Shown in pieces: positions 43,337 to 56,529 of a stretch of DNA of 64,000 nt. The notes beneath the pieces are model-generated. The model was not told the DNA's origin, made no database searches, and was given only the letters and a program-made list of their open reading frames with translations. Made by a program: the position numbers and the translations under genes. Location of the stretch: assembly GCA_026545765.1 (NCBI GenBank), contig CM048841.1:2883712-2947711 (forward strand), given 5' to 3'. Each line of letters starts with the position of its first letter. The first letter of the stretch is position 1. This DNA is from Plantago major. Lineage: Eukaryota > Streptophyta > Magnoliopsida > Lamiales > Plantaginaceae.

Positions 43337-45518
43337 ATATGATTATATTTTGTTAAGTAGGAATCAAACCTAACGATTAGTTTTATAATGGGTTAGTTAT
43401 TGCAAAAGTCGGACTAGATTGTCATGTTCTGAGGAATTTGAAAGTAAGAGGGAAGATGTTTTCGGCCATGTATTTATTCGATTTGACTTAGACAAATCAG
43501 GTGGTGACTTAAAAACAGTATTGAGGTTTGAATTTTCCAAAAATTGTAGCGGACTAATTGATTGGCATAACTTTTGAGAAGTTATGACGCCCAAACTTTG
43601 AATTTCAAATCCCGAGGCCATACAGTTCGTAATTATATGGGTTTATATAAATAGCGGCAAGGAGTTCTCATTTCATTCCTTTCAGTTTCAAACTAGGCAA
43701 TCAAAAAAATTGAGAGCTCCAAGTCTTAAGCAGACGTGTGGAGTGAGGAAAAAGTTTCGAAGTTGAAACTCTAGGCATCAAGACCTATTCCCTCCTTTTA
43801 TTCCATGTGAGTTTTTTGCGGATGAGATTCTTGTTTTATGGCTTGTATTGTGTGTGTCTACATTCTCTACCCTGCAATTAATGTTGTATGTACTTCATAA
43901 TGATTTTGTTTGCGTGCTCGGCCTTTATGTACCGTATGCTAGAACCGCCTTGTATTAGTATATTTCTACATGTTTAGTATTTTACTTACAACTCCTATGA
44001 GTTAGGTTAGTACACTTTGAGAAACTTTGTTGAATCGTAGTTGTTTAGGTTGTGACCTAACAAACGAAAGAATTTCAATCACAACGCGCGACATATGACA
44101 AGGACCTAAACCTTTTACCAATATTATGACCTTAAATGGGCTTGAACTATACTTACGTGACATTTATATTACATGTAATCCAGTAATCAATTCCTCGAAC
44201 TTTGATTAGCTTTTTAATACTTGGCCATAGCAAACTTGGCTTTCGACATCGGATAGATAACTAAATGTGATTTTATTATTTTTATCTTATCTTTAAATGT
44301 CAGATAGCAAGGATAGTTAAATTAATGCAATAGAGGATAATGAGAGCGAGTGTGGTTACGTTACAAAAGTTGAGTATCTAATAAATGCATCACTTGGTTG
44401 TCAATGTCCTCACATATTTAATAATTATTCTTAAAACGTTGTAAATGTGTTACGTGTTGGATACATGAATGCACTTGATTCAGGATAACACGTAAGAGGC
44501 ATAGGAGGATATACAAATCATCAAACCTTCCATAAACTGTTGTGTCTTCGGACAAGGCAATGCTCTTCCTCCATATCAATACAAGTTGCATTTGGGGGAC
44601 TTCCAAGCTTAACATCTACAAGAACGACGAGGTGGAAAGGCATCCACGTTAAGTGACCAATGCAAATGTCAAATTGGTAGAGGATAAACCCGCCGAATTA
44701 TCAATATAGACGTTAAACTGGGAGCGTGGAGGAAGCAGAGAGACATACAGTTCACATTGTTTTACCCGCGAAGACAAAATAGAACATAAATGAACCGTTG
44801 GAGGGGACTGTTTGAACTCTAATCAATATCACCAACTCTTGTCGTAATCATTTACATTTATTGCTTTGCCTTTTCCGAATGGTATATATTACTCAGAACC
44901 TCTTCTCTCAACCACCCCAAGCAGTGGCGCTAAACGCGCGTAGAATGTCTCGGCCGGCGCGTAATTTTGACATTGACTCTTTTGGTTTTTCCACACTACC
45001 TCCTTACCTGACTGAATTCACGTAACTCTAATAACGACAAATCGTGGCCTTGATTATCTTGGAATGTGTCTAATTTCACTTGCCAAAAAAGGAATCACAA
45101 AATCTTATGCTCCCTACCTTTTTTTCCTCAAAATTTTTTTTGTCATCTCCATAAATGGAAATTACAACAATGGTAAAGAATAAAGACGCAGTACCACACG
45201 CATGAAGGCTTGTACCATGATGCTATAACCAAAGAGCCTTTTTGACCAGACGAACTCATCACACACCGAAAATTTTCAAAAGCGAAAGAGCTCCAAATCT
45301 ACCCGCCTTTTGCCCCCAAAATTTAGCCCTAAATTTCCCAATCTCAATTTTCAGCTCACTTTTCACTCTCAATTTCACTTTTCCCGCTCACAATTCTCCC
45401 ATTTCTCCACTCTACAGATCGAATTCCTCAGTTTCCACCTTCACGATCTGCGTAACTTAGGGTTTAGGGCTTTTGCCGCTGTGTTGATTTAGAATTCTCC
45501 CATTTCTCTCGGCTTGCC
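43337..45518. other. Intergenic region and DEK promoter
   Basis: 43380-43830 has a promoter-like TTTATATAAATAGCGG (43643-43658) followed by a transcript-like stretch, and might be an old LTR; no second copy is present. 44000-45200 is without supported genes. The final 300 bp upstream of the ATG (pyrimidine-rich TTTCACTCTCAATTTCAC repeats, about 45330-45490) look like the DEK 5' leader. The overlapping small frames there are shadows. Confidence 0.4.
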
Positions 45519-48500
45519 ATGAGTTCGGAGAAGGAAACCGTCGAGGAGAACGAGAACCAGGAGGAGGAGGAGAAGGAGAAGGTGGAAGAAGATGAGGGAA
45601 ACGGCGATGAAGAAATGGAGGAAGGCGAAAAGGTGAAGGAAGATGACGATGAGGAAGAGGAGAAGAGTGGGAAGAAGGGCTCTGGAAGTGAGAAGAAGAA
45701 GAGTGAGACTGTGGAGCTGGCTTCACCCAGGCCTACGAGAGAGAGGAAGACCGTGGAGAGATTTACGGTTGATGCGGCGTGGGGATCTGCTCCTAAGCCT
45801 CTGGCTATTGAAAAGGTTTATCTTGATTTTGTTCTGAGTAGTTATCTAAACTTGTTTAATTGGATTATGTGAGCAAATGGTGGCTAAATTGATGCTCTTT
45901 AAGTTTGTGTTTAGAGAAGTGGCTGTTGTTTTGGCTTGTGGTGTTAATTTTGGATAGGTGATGATGTTAGGAAAACAGTTAATTTGATGAGAAATGATTC
46001 ATAAGTTTACTTTAAGAAATCTCGGACTCGATTGTTTTATTGGAAAGGTTTATTTTGATTTGTTCTGAGTCTTGTTTAATTGGATTTATCTGAGCAAATG
46101 ATGGCTGAATGGGATGCTCTTGGTTATTCTTTTGGCTTGTGGTTTTAAGTTTACATAGCTGATGATGTTAGGTGCACACCTAGACCTAGTATGATGCAGA
46201 AATGATTCTTAAGTATGTGTTTATCAAGTGATGAAATGAGGATTTTGATAATCATCCGAATCCGGACGCGATTGTTTTTCAAGTTCTTGCGTGAACACAA
46301 TCATCCAACTGTGTTTATCAAGTGATGAAATGAGGATTTTGATATGCTTGCATAGGTTGTTCAGGGCAGTAGATATCAAAATAGAGTATAGTAGGCAGTG
46401 AGTTATGCAAATTCATTATTTTGCTCTTAGTTGTGTATTATATGTTTTGTTGAGAATTATGCATAGAAGTAGATAATCATCATGAAGCAATTATATTAGT
46501 TGATTGTATACTTGGCAGTTGGCAGTCTTAATTCGCTTACCAGAATTCAGAATAAGTGTGGCAGATAGAATACTATGCAATGTATATTAAGTGCTTCTAT
46601 GGTGAAAAGCAAGTTGTGGAACAAGCTTATAATGATGTCCTTGATATCTTAGTATCTGGTTTTGATATTCTGTTTAATTCTAGATCTGTGATGTTTTTTC
46701 GAGAAGTTGGTTTGGCCATTGGGGAGCTTGTCGTATTTCTCACTGTTGCTTTTGAATTTGTCTCTTTATTAACAGGGTCAAGGTACAGAACTTAAGGACA
46801 TCCCAAATGGTATGGTTTCTCTTCCTGCTAGTATAAATCCATTCCGTGGGGATTGCTATCAGCGTACATATTTAAGTTGGCTTGTTATAGAGTATAGGCG
46901 TGTCAATACCATGTCAGTAAAAAAATCTTCTTATGTTGTTGAAGGTTCCTCCGTTTTTTTTTTTTTTTTTTTTTAAATTTCATTTGAAATGGCATATAGC
47001 AAGAAGAGAAGTATTTCATATACATAATGTTTTGCTTGTCACATGCTACAAAAGTGCTAGTGTTATTATTTACAACACAATTCATATTACTCCCCTTTTA
47101 TTATGTAAATTTCTGCTCTTGTTTCACAAATGTGTTTCTGATACTGAGATCTGGTTAAATTTAGTTTATGAAAAAACATGTCAGGTTCAGTTTAAAGGTG
47201 TGATGTCACTGTTGAGCATGCTTGATGAGTTTTTGCTATTCCTTCCTTCACATCATATTATCCAAATTAAGTTGGCTAAAATAAATTAACTGCATCAATA
47301 GGTGTTTCTACTATTTGTCAAGCATGATGTAATAGAAACCCTGAATGAAAATTTGATAGTTTGTCTATTTCCATATCATTATTTTGGTTTTTCATTTCAT
47401 AATTTCCTATTAGTTACCTATGTTAAGCAAATGACCCCTTCATTTTTGTCTATTGAATGATTTCAGTGGCTTTCAAGTTGTCCAAGAGAAAAGCTGATGA
47501 TAATTTGCAACTGCTTCACACTATTCTCTTTGGCAAAAAAGCAAAGGTTTATTCTAATCTCTTTTCCTTTCTACCACCTCCCTCTTATTTTTGTCGTGTG
47601 TGGGTTGTGATTCTTTAGTTGCTTTCCGAGTTTTCATTTTTATGTGCTGATTTCCAGTATGACCTCTGGCTGCTATATTAATCATTTTATGGGGCGGCTT
47701 CATGCTGCCATACATTATTTCAGGTGCAAATTTTGAAGAGAAATATTGGCCGCTTCTCTGGCTTTGTTTGGCTTGAGAGTGAGGTAGATATCCTACTCTA
47801 CCTTGTGATTTTCTTGCATGCTTAATTGCTTATCTCATCATAGGGGTTGATTTGATAGATGCTAATATGTTGCAAGTGCTTCAACAAAAATCTTTCATAA
47901 GCAACTCTATTCTGGAAACATCTTTTTTTGCTTTAATATCTAAATACTTTTTCGTATGAAACACTGCTGTATTTTGATGAATTTCATGCAAGGCTGCGTT
48001 ATCTTCAGGCTATGTATTTATTGAAAAGCAATACTTCTGAGGCATAGTGAGTTTCAAACTCTATCCTTCCTTTTTCTTTATCTCATAGTCTTATACAAAT
48101 AGAATAATTTTTGTTGCAAATAATGCTTGTTTGTAATTTGTATGGAATCAAACTTATACACTCAGAATGCAAAATATTTTTGCAATCAAATAATGTCAGA
48201 AGTGAAAGGTGAAGATCCATATGGTTGTCTAGACCTTTATGCACTCTTATCCATAAATGTCTCTGGAAATAGCTGAATACTAGTCATTGAATGTTAACTG
48301 GACCTGTAACTGGTGGAAGCCGTATTGTCCAGTTGGTCAGGCAATCTGCTAGATACTTCGCATGACATAACTAAGTGCTCCTTAAATCCGAGAGCCATTT
48401 AACAGATAATATTGCTATAAAGCATTTGTTTGCGCCCTTTATTAATTTCACCTATCTTATTTAAGGATTTTTGGATAGCTTGAATGCTTCCTTACTGAAA

Positions 48501-51145
48501 TAATTTTTCTTTACTCTTTTCAGCAGGAAAAACAAAGGGTCAAAATCAAAGAGAAACTTGACAAGTGTACCAAAGAGAAATTATTGGACTTCAGTGATGT
48601 TCTCAATATTTCAGTTAATAAAACTGCTATAAAGAAGGTAAAAATCTTACAATTGAAACTATGCCAGAATAACCATGATCAATCTTACCAATATCACTTA
48701 TTTTACCCAGGAAGAACTCTCTACTAAGTTATTGGAGTTCTTGGAATCTCCCCATGCTACTACTGATACCTTGCTTGCTGACAAGGATAAGGTAAATCCT
48801 CAGGACTTTGTTATTTTCGAGTGCATGTTATGCATTTTATTATATGCATATATAAGATATTTTAGGCCATGTATCTGATATTTTTTTGCTCTCATTATGC
48901 CGTATGAAGGGTAAGAAGCGGAAGAGTACTGCAAGCAAAAGCCCGAGTTCTTCTAGTGCGACTGCTAAGAAATCGACCAAGGTTAGGCTTTTTTAGAGTT
49001 TGGACTGGTACAAGCATGGTGTTTTTATAGACTAGACTGCCAATGAAAGTCATTTTCAAATGTTCTAAATGGATATGTTCACTTTTGCAGAGTTACTGTA
49101 CGTCCCTTGATTTGATGTCTTCATGAAATCTAATTAGAATATGTTTCTAACTGTATACTATGGTTTTTGTACTAGGCATTTACACGGTTTCTGTTTGTTG
49201 AAGCTTAACCTATCTAAATCCTTTCCACACTGCAATGTCATCTTGTTTTAAGACTCGATTAGTCCGGTTCCTGCTTTTACCATCCACATTGTTGCCCTGT
49301 TTTCTGCTTGATTCTTTTTTCTCCCCCTACTGCCGGTCTTCACTAAACAAGATCATTCATGGAAATCTTATCATTCACCACCCTTTTTGTTTCTTTCTTT
49401 TCTCTTGGTTGTGTGGGTCTCCATCAATTGAGTTTGTCAGTTTACATGTTTGTGAATGGTCGCTCTGCAGTGCTAGTTTTGAATGATCTTTTACCTCACT
49501 TAAGTTTGCGGGAAATGTAGTTTGACTTGCATGTGACTACCTGAGCGTGTAGGTGGCCGAAAATGTCAACTCTACCCTGTTGCAAGTTTGAAGGGATATG
49601 TTATGGCAGTTACGGTAGGGAGTTGAGCATCCTTGTGAATGTTATTCCCTTTTTGACATATTACTGCTCTTATCTGACATGTAGAAACAAAAATTGGATA
49701 CTGAATCTGGGAAAAAGCAGAAGAGCACAAAAAAGGAAGAAGATCAGAAAAGTGTAAGCTCACAAAGTGAAGATGAACGAGATGATGACAAGACAGTCAC
49801 GGAAGCTGAGAGTGAGAAGGAAGAGAGGAGTGATTCGGGTGAAGAAACTGATGAGGACAAAGAAATTGAGGAAAAGAAAGATGAGTCCAAGAAAAAGAAG
49901 GTTGTAGAGAAGGATTCCTCAAAGAAAAGTTCAAAAAAAGATATGGGTAAGAGTGTTGAGAAGCCCAAATCTGTTAAAAAAGAAAGCTCTGCTAAAGCTT
50001 CAGGCAGCTCGGGTAAAACTGCTAAACCCTCTTCCAGCTCTGCATCAAAGAAAGGAAAATCTGAAGCCAAACCAAAGAGTAAAGTCAAGACACCACCAAC
50101 TAAAAACAAAAAAGTTGAAAAGGAAACTGAGAGCGATACAAGTCCGCCTGTGAAAGATTCACCTGCAAGCAAGAAAAAGTCTAACAAGGATTCTGGCAAG
50201 GGTTCAACTTCAGAAAAGGATCAAGGTATGCTAATTTCTAAATCTCATTACTTAATCTAGTTTCCTGGGTGATGCTTGAATAGCTGGATAGTTAGGAGTA
50301 TTTACGCTTATCAGAAACTTTTCTGACTTGTTTGTTGATTATATCTCTGCAAACCATGTCTTGACTTAATGTCGGGCCAGTGATCCTTTGCATGATACAC
50401 ATATTGGGGAAACTTCTGTAGTTGGTTATTAACTGAATCTATTACGAATAGAGAAAAATTTGCTCAACAGTTATCTGTTACCATTAGAATTCAAGATACC
50501 CAGATTGAGTAATGAAATGCAGGTGGGAGGGTTTTTATTAGTGGAGAGCTCTATTTCTCCTTTTCTATTGCCTTCTAAGAACTTGTTATGCTCAACTTGC
50601 TCACGCCTTTTTGGACATTGGCTACAGGAAAAGGGAAGAGCAGTACAAAGGCCAAAAAGGAGCCCACCAAAGAAGAAATGCACGAAGTAGTTGTGGATAT
50701 ACTGAAAGTAGTAGATTTTAACACTGTAAGTTGCAATCCTCGCTATTTAGTACATACTTCATTCTGTTCTCCATTTGTTCATTACAACTATTCTTTCTTA
50801 AATTTCAGGCAACGTTATCTGACATATTGAAGCAACTCGGTATGACATCCCTAAAACTGCAAATTTCTGTCTTATCAGCTTTCAACATTTTATTCAAAAG
50901 TTTGCTTACCATTTGATACTACTTTTGATTATTTATGACGTTTAGGAGATCGGTTTGGGGTAGATCTGGCGCATAGGAAAGCAGAGGTTAAAGCTGTGAT
51001 TACTGAAGCAATAAATAGCATGTCTGATGATGAAGACGAGTCAGATGATGAGGAAGCAGCAAAGTCTGGAGATGAATCTGAGAAAAATGGAAAGGAAGAA
51101 GAGGCAGATGGATCTGGAAAAGATGAGAAGGATGATGATGAGTAG
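45519..51145 (+). CDS. DEK: DEK-domain chromatin-associated protein
   Basis: Eleven coding exons: 45519-45815, 46776-46809, 47467-47546, 47724-47783, 48527-48637, 48711-48791, 48910-48981, 49685-50225, 50628-50725, 50809-50839 and 50946-51145. GT-AG borders and phases agree, giving 534 residues. The N-terminus is a Glu/Lys-rich acidic tract. Residues about 77-240 form the DEK core (TVERFTVDAAW, FKLSKRKADDN, LHTILFGKKAK, GRFSGFVWLESEEKQR). The 180-codon exon 8 is a Lys/Ser/Glu-rich linker. The C-terminal DEK-C domain spans about 430-485 (EEMHEVVVDILKVVDFNT...HRKAEVKAVI) before a final acidic tail. DEK proteins bind DNA and histones and help shape chromatin in the nucleus. Exon 5 has a NAGNAG acceptor (48521-48526). 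It is tail-to-tail with the ARMC7-like gene, 737 bp apart. Confidence 0.93.
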
Positions 51146-51882
51146 GTTCTAAAGAATTCTGTGTTTCTCGAAAGTGATCCTAGTTGTCTGAGCACAGCGT
51201 ACCTGCTCTTTTATAATCTTAGGATGCCCCCCCCCAAAAGGGCCTATATGACACAGTTTATGCTCTCTAGAACTAACATTCAAATGTTGTGCCCCCTTTT
51301 AGTTAATTTTGTAAAAAATCTATTGTTTTCGACTCCCAGAGGATGTGTTCGTTATAGCAGATAGCATATGTTTGTAATAAGTGCTTACCATTTTATTAGG
51401 ATGTATGCAAAATTGCAGTTAGTTTCATTCAACGGATTAATCTGGGTAAATTAGTTACTACTATGATCTAATGGAACTTATCTTTTCAAAAAGGAAAAAA
51501 AAGGACAGGTTCATAAATCCAAGGAGATGTATTCAGAAGATGTTCGAATTCATCCGTTTCCAAAATCATTTACTCAAGAATCACCAGTAACGGAACACAA
51601 AATCTAAGGATGTGACCTGGAGATAATGTTTAGGTTCATGTGTTCCCAAGATGCTTCTGCTCAAACTTAATCCTCGACTCAAGCAGAACAAGGTAAAACG
51701 AACAATCTCACACAGTATTAACAAACAGCGCTGCTTGTCACGTTTAAGTAAACAACCAGCAGTATTTTGAAAGCTTACCCTTCAATATAATGAATCAAAG
51801 CTCAATGTGGACGCGACGAGAGCTGGGTTATATACAAATTGAGATATTTAAATGGGTCACAAGTCACCCAATGGGTAACTGT
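51146..51882. other. Convergent intergenic space (3' UTRs of DEK and ARMC7-like)
   Basis: No coding seen. It contains an eight-C run followed by AAAAG at about 51227-51238 and TTTTGTAAAAAATC. Poly(A) signals for the two genes should lie here but none was assigned. Confidence 0.4.
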
Positions 51883-53866
51883 TTAGCGGAGCTTGGAAAC
51901 ATGCTTATCCAAGAAAGCCTGAGCCAAATTACTGAAGCTCTCTTTAACTGCACCAGTCGCAGCAAACTTTTCAATTGCTTCAACTACTTCTGGTTTCAAT
52001 ATTTCTTTCTCATTTGAAACGTCGCAGAGATAGTACAGTGCCCCTAGAGCATATTTCACCTGGGAGCAATAAGTGAAGTCTTCAGACTATCAAGATACGG
52101 AATTAAGGTTCAGAGATGGTTTTAACAGCGAGTCAAAAGAAGTTTTAGTAATGTAATTCAACATGACTATCAGTGGTACAATTACACAAATCCCTGATTG
52201 ACCCTAAGCTATTTGAAGGCTCTCCATTACAATAGTATCGTAAATTTGCATCTATCAATACCCAAAACCATGAGAACAAAGTATCTAATGTCGCTACACA
52301 GATTGATGAAGATCCATACGCATACAAGGTTCATCCTAAGCGTAGCCAAAACATAATTCTGCAGAGCATAGATGAACATGGAATCGACGGGTCATGTTTT
52401 TATTTAACAACTGCCTCTCAAACGTAATGTATCACCAGTCCGATCTTCATCATACTTTGACATTAAAATTCTGTGTATGCTTTTAGGAACTAGACAACAA
52501 TTGAATTATGCAAACAAACCATTTCACGCCCTTACCGTGTTTCTAACAGGACTTGACAAGCATTGGATTACGAGGGGAATCCCATCGCATTGAATGATAA
52601 CTGCAGCGTTTTTCGGATCTGCAGAAAATAATGACTATAATAAAAGATACAAGGATCTTGAACTGAGACGTAACTAAAAGAATCCGCAACAGAAACAGAT
52701 GGCTAATACGTCTCCTTCAAATTATAATAAATTGACTTCTAGTTACCTGCACAAGCATTGCAGATACCTCCAACACCAAACTCTACAAGCTTCTCATTGG
52801 GCTCCGTTATGCAGTCAAGAAAAAGTTCCAAAACATTTAGCTGCGTAAAATCACGTGTTAGCTGTGTACCCAGAAATATGAAGTTGTTTAATAGACATAA
52901 ACATACTAGCTGTATTTGAAGCTTCATACCTGACGTAAAAAGGTAAAATTGTAGGGATCATATGCGAAATTTCCCAAATTAGCAGCAATTTTCTCTTTGG
53001 TTTCTGCAAGAGAACGTTACATTGTCAATCTAACTGCATGAACATACTGAAGTACATAGACAGGGAAATGTCAAACAAGCTCTTAAAATTAAGCATCACT
53101 CTGACTAAGAAGTTAAAAAGAAATAATGGTAATAGAGAAACATAATGCATTTGAAAAAAGAAACACTGGAGAGATTATGCAGGCATATACAATGCAAATA
53201 ATTTTTCAGAACTGCAAAAACGTTGTGATGATTTTAGTGAAATGTTATTGATAGGGACCTTTTTTGGGAGATCAACAAGAGATGAGTCCGAAAACCAATT
53301 TTGACATTGAATGCTGCATATGATCTACAATAGAGAAACTAACGTTGTAACAATGACCCAAATGGTGATTCTCAAGTGCATATAATTCCACCATCAGGAA
53401 CAAGCAACGATAAAATAGAACAAATGCCGCAAAGAATACCTTCATTAGATGCATTCTGGAACTGCGATACCAGTTCCTAAGTCACAAAAGGGTGCAATCA
53501 ATAACTTAGCAAGCCATAATTAGGTCACTATGCAACCAACTTACAATAACATCTCATTCCCAGTATATCATTCTTGCTCACATAGTCACATGTATGCCAT
53601 ATAATGGGCTGGTGTTAAATCGATAGCAATTTATGTTATACTGATAACAATCGTGTTCAAATTTAGAAAGATTGAACAAATCAAGAATCCGATTGCTCTC
53701 AATATAACAGAGCTGCTCTCGATTTAACACCACCCCATATAGTGTGAAGAATCTACATCTTCATTAGCATTGCAATCAAGGAGCAGCACCTGGAGATATT
53801 GCACTCTGGGGCTTCCATATTTTCCAGCGCGCTCCTTTTGCCTCTGATCATTTGTAAACATGAGGG
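51883..53866 (-). CDS. ARMC7: Armadillo-repeat protein, ARMC7-like
   Basis: Six exons on the minus strand: 53790-53866 (ATG at 53859-53861), 53440-53476, 52930-53003, 52747-52840, 52536-52618 and 51883-52059, with stop TAA at 51883-51885. The coding sequence is 537 nt, 178 residues, the usual length of ARMC7. Order: [19 protein letters not shown]; then [80 protein letters not shown] and the tail [11 protein letters not shown]. These form helical armadillo repeats, a protein-interaction fold. In animals ARMC7 has been linked to splicing complexes; in plants its role is not established. A 5' UTR exon ending at a GTAAG donor at 54253/54254 is likely, with its intron reaching 53867. All phases agree. 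Confidence 0.93.
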
Positions 53867-54253
53867 CTGTGAAAAGAAAACTGACAAATCACTTCAAACA
53901 TTCTGAGTTGGGGTGAGTTTTGAGGGGGTATTTTGGTATTCGGGCCTACTTTCAGGTTTTATACCCGAATAACAGCGAAAATTCGGGTTTTCAAGAATTC
54001 AGGCCAATACAAACTAAACTGAGTTTCAAGCAAGGACCTTTATGGTTTGTTTGCACCGGATTACCCTATTTCAAGTTCTATATCCTCCTAAATTGAAATC
54101 TTATGACTGACAAATCACATATGCAAACTGCAATTAAGTAAGTAATAACCCAGAAAAACATTCAAATTCCAAACAATAGCATCATATAGAGCAAAAACAA
54201 AGAAAGAGAAGCCATGATTAAAGTATCTTACAAATTGAAGCTAGAAGACTTAC

Positions 54254-54440
54254 CAATCAAACAATTGAAAACGGGAAAGGTCCAATTTCTGGAGTTGAGG
54301 CGATAAGGAGAAAGAAACGAGAAGAGATGAAAAGGATTGAAGTGTTTAAGAAAATTCCCAGAAAAGGAATCCCGCAATTTGATTACCAGAGCTTTGTTTC
54401 GTCAGTGTCAGTCACCGGCTCCGATTCTTTGCCGGTTTAC
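54254..54440 (-). other. Probable 5' UTR exon and promoter start of the ARMC7-like gene
   Basis: The minus strand has GATTG|GTAAGTCTTC at 54254, a good donor. The matching acceptor CTTTTCACAG lies directly before the ATG exon at 53866. The segment to about 54440 is denser in C/G and lacks a convincing frame. Confidence 0.5.
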
Positions 54441-55219
54441 TCCGCCCGAATTCAACTTAGCACGAATGTCACAATTTCAACCTCCCTTCCTTAAATGATA
54501 GCGGATTTCTATTTTATACTATATTTACAATTTTTTATACTTTAACTATTATCTTAAAACTTTCCAGGTTCGTGAAAATTTTAATTCGAAACAGAGGGAG
54601 GATAGTATACACTTTGGATCATGAGGAGCTTTTGCAAGAGAAATAGTATGACCTATTTTTGTTATAATGATCACACGTCTAACTACAAACCTTACATCTT
54701 CAAAAATTTCCGTAGTTATAATGTGATGTTGCTCCGGATGCAACCTATCACAAAAGTTTGTAATGCATCATTGGATTATGGGGGACAATAGTTTTAATAC
54801 TAAATTCTATATATAAATAGAATAATTAATAAAGGCTGGGCATATAAAAACATATGAGAGCAAAAGAATAAAGTAAGAAAAATTGAATAAAATAGAAGGC
54901 TTGTTTTCATAAGGTATGAAAAGTCACCAGATTGAGATAATAATAAAGAAGAGTGAAAAATTGAATTTGAGATGAAGAGATTATTTTAATGTAATTTTAA
55001 AAATTTAGGGAGAGCGCGAGGATTGGGTTGACGTAATAGTAAAATGTTTGGATTATTCTTATTTATACATAGTTTCAAATTAGAATCGTAAATTTTTATT
55101 ACTATAACGAGTTTATTTTTAATGTAACATATAGTATCTTTTTGATGGTAGGATTAGGACACGTGCCCCAGTCAATAAAACATGCGGGTCCGCACCAGCA
55201 CACAATGAAAATATACATC
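54441..55219. other. Intergenic sequence
   Basis: No gene is visible. A Stowaway-like terminus (GAAACAGAGGGAGGATAGTA) occurs near 54588-54607 without a clear partner. Confidence 0.35.
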
Positions 55220-55722
55220 TCAATAGTGTAGCACACTAACGTTGCACCTATTGATCGCATAACGAAGAGCGAAATCATAGAAAATCGTCTCAAAAAGTAG
55301 CATATCCACGGGCAAAACGAAACTTCCCAGTACCACACTGCTCCCTTGTATTTCCAAGGTACTGCCGTTGTACTTGTTGTTTGCAAATACAATCGATAGT
55401 AGGACATTCGTGCGTTGCCCACGTAAATCCGACGTCACATAAATTCCTTGACCTCTTGCAACTTGAGCCGAGCTCCCATCGGGTCCTTCAGTTATCGGAT
55501 CATCGGTACAGAACATGGCCCCGAACTTGGTGAAATCAAGAGGCTCACTAGGCTGGCCTATGATCTGGATTACGGTAGCATTCGGCCGCCACGGGACCTG
55601 TCCTGGAAATATAGTGCATTTCTGTTTCTTTGAGCTCCCCGAGCTGAAGCTTGGCTTCTGAAAACGCGATCAAGAAAGTGATCAACAAAGAGAGAACATA
55701 TACTTTGATGAACTTTGATGCC
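55220..55722 (-). pseudogene. Dirigent-like gene with two one-base losses
   Basis: The ATG at 55720-55722 opens a frame with a signal peptide (VLSLLITFLIAFSEA) and then KLQLGELKETEM, the usual start of mature dirigent proteins. The next conserved block (YFQD) is one frame off, and PNATVIQ is off once more. From there the third frame is open to the stop at 55220-55222 and holds DDPITEGPDGSSAQVARGQG, YVTSDL and NKYNGSTLEIQGSS, then a diverged C-terminus ending VSVLHY. One base missing after ETEM (55606-55615) and another before PNAT (55585-55600) explain both shifts. Dirigent proteins steer coupling of phenoxy radicals in lignan or lignin formation. Either this is a recent pseudogene or both changes are sequence errors. 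Single-exon structure fits the family. Confidence 0.8.
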
Positions 55723-56529
55723 ATTATTTTCTATAATCTATATGAGTATTAGTAGAAATTTAGAATAGCTTTCAAGTTTCAATTGTGGGAAGTTATGTAC
55801 TTGAGAAAGGAAAATAAGTTGTGAATGGAGCCACTTGTACCTTTTCAACTGAGCCACGATAATGAGGAATAAGAGTCGTGAATTTCGGGGGATATGAACA
55901 AAATGGCGTGAAGTAAAACTTAACCTTTTATAATCGCGTAAATTTAGTTAAAAACACATATCATAATCTGATTTTTTTGATTTTAATCGCTATCCAAACA
56001 ACCTGTTATTGTTCCATACCTAATTAATGAGAAATACAATTAATGATAAATGATAAATCAACTAAATGAAGACTCAATTAAGATTTACTAGAAATAACAC
56101 CCAATTGAGAAATAACTAGGATACTGTATCATGTCACTCGATTCCAACCGCATGCTTATACCTCAAACTTCATTATCACTACACCACCTCGTGATTCATA
56201 GTTTGTATTTTCCAATATGCAATTTAACCTTGCGGATTCATTCACTCTGTTAATCGGTGTATATGAACCATTGGGGTCAAGATTCAAGAATAGGGGGTTG
56301 AGAAATGCAGTCCCATAACCCCACTATGTTCACTTGACCTTTGATCAACAACTTTTTAATATTCGCAAAATTAGTCTAGTATCCAAACATATTGTGCTAA
56401 GATGGACATATTATCTTAAGTAGCGCCAATTTTCAACATGCAATAAGTTATACAGTTGGAATATGTAAAAATTGACGGAAATACTCAAAATATGAGAGTG
56501 TATATTTAACAAATCAACTAACTTATTAA
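55723..56529. other. Intergenic sequence
   Basis: Upstream of the dirigent-like start. AT-rich; no coding seen. The nearest TATA-like sites are too many to choose among. Confidence 0.3.

Noticed and set aside
49744-50199. 151-codon minus-strand frame rich in Ser/Leu/Phe
   Set aside because: It is the complement of the Lys/Glu/Ser-rich DEK exon 8.
55102-55422. 106-codon frame overlapping the dirigent-like sequence
   Set aside because: It is the same strand in another frame; the frame with NKYNGSTLEIQG is the family frame.
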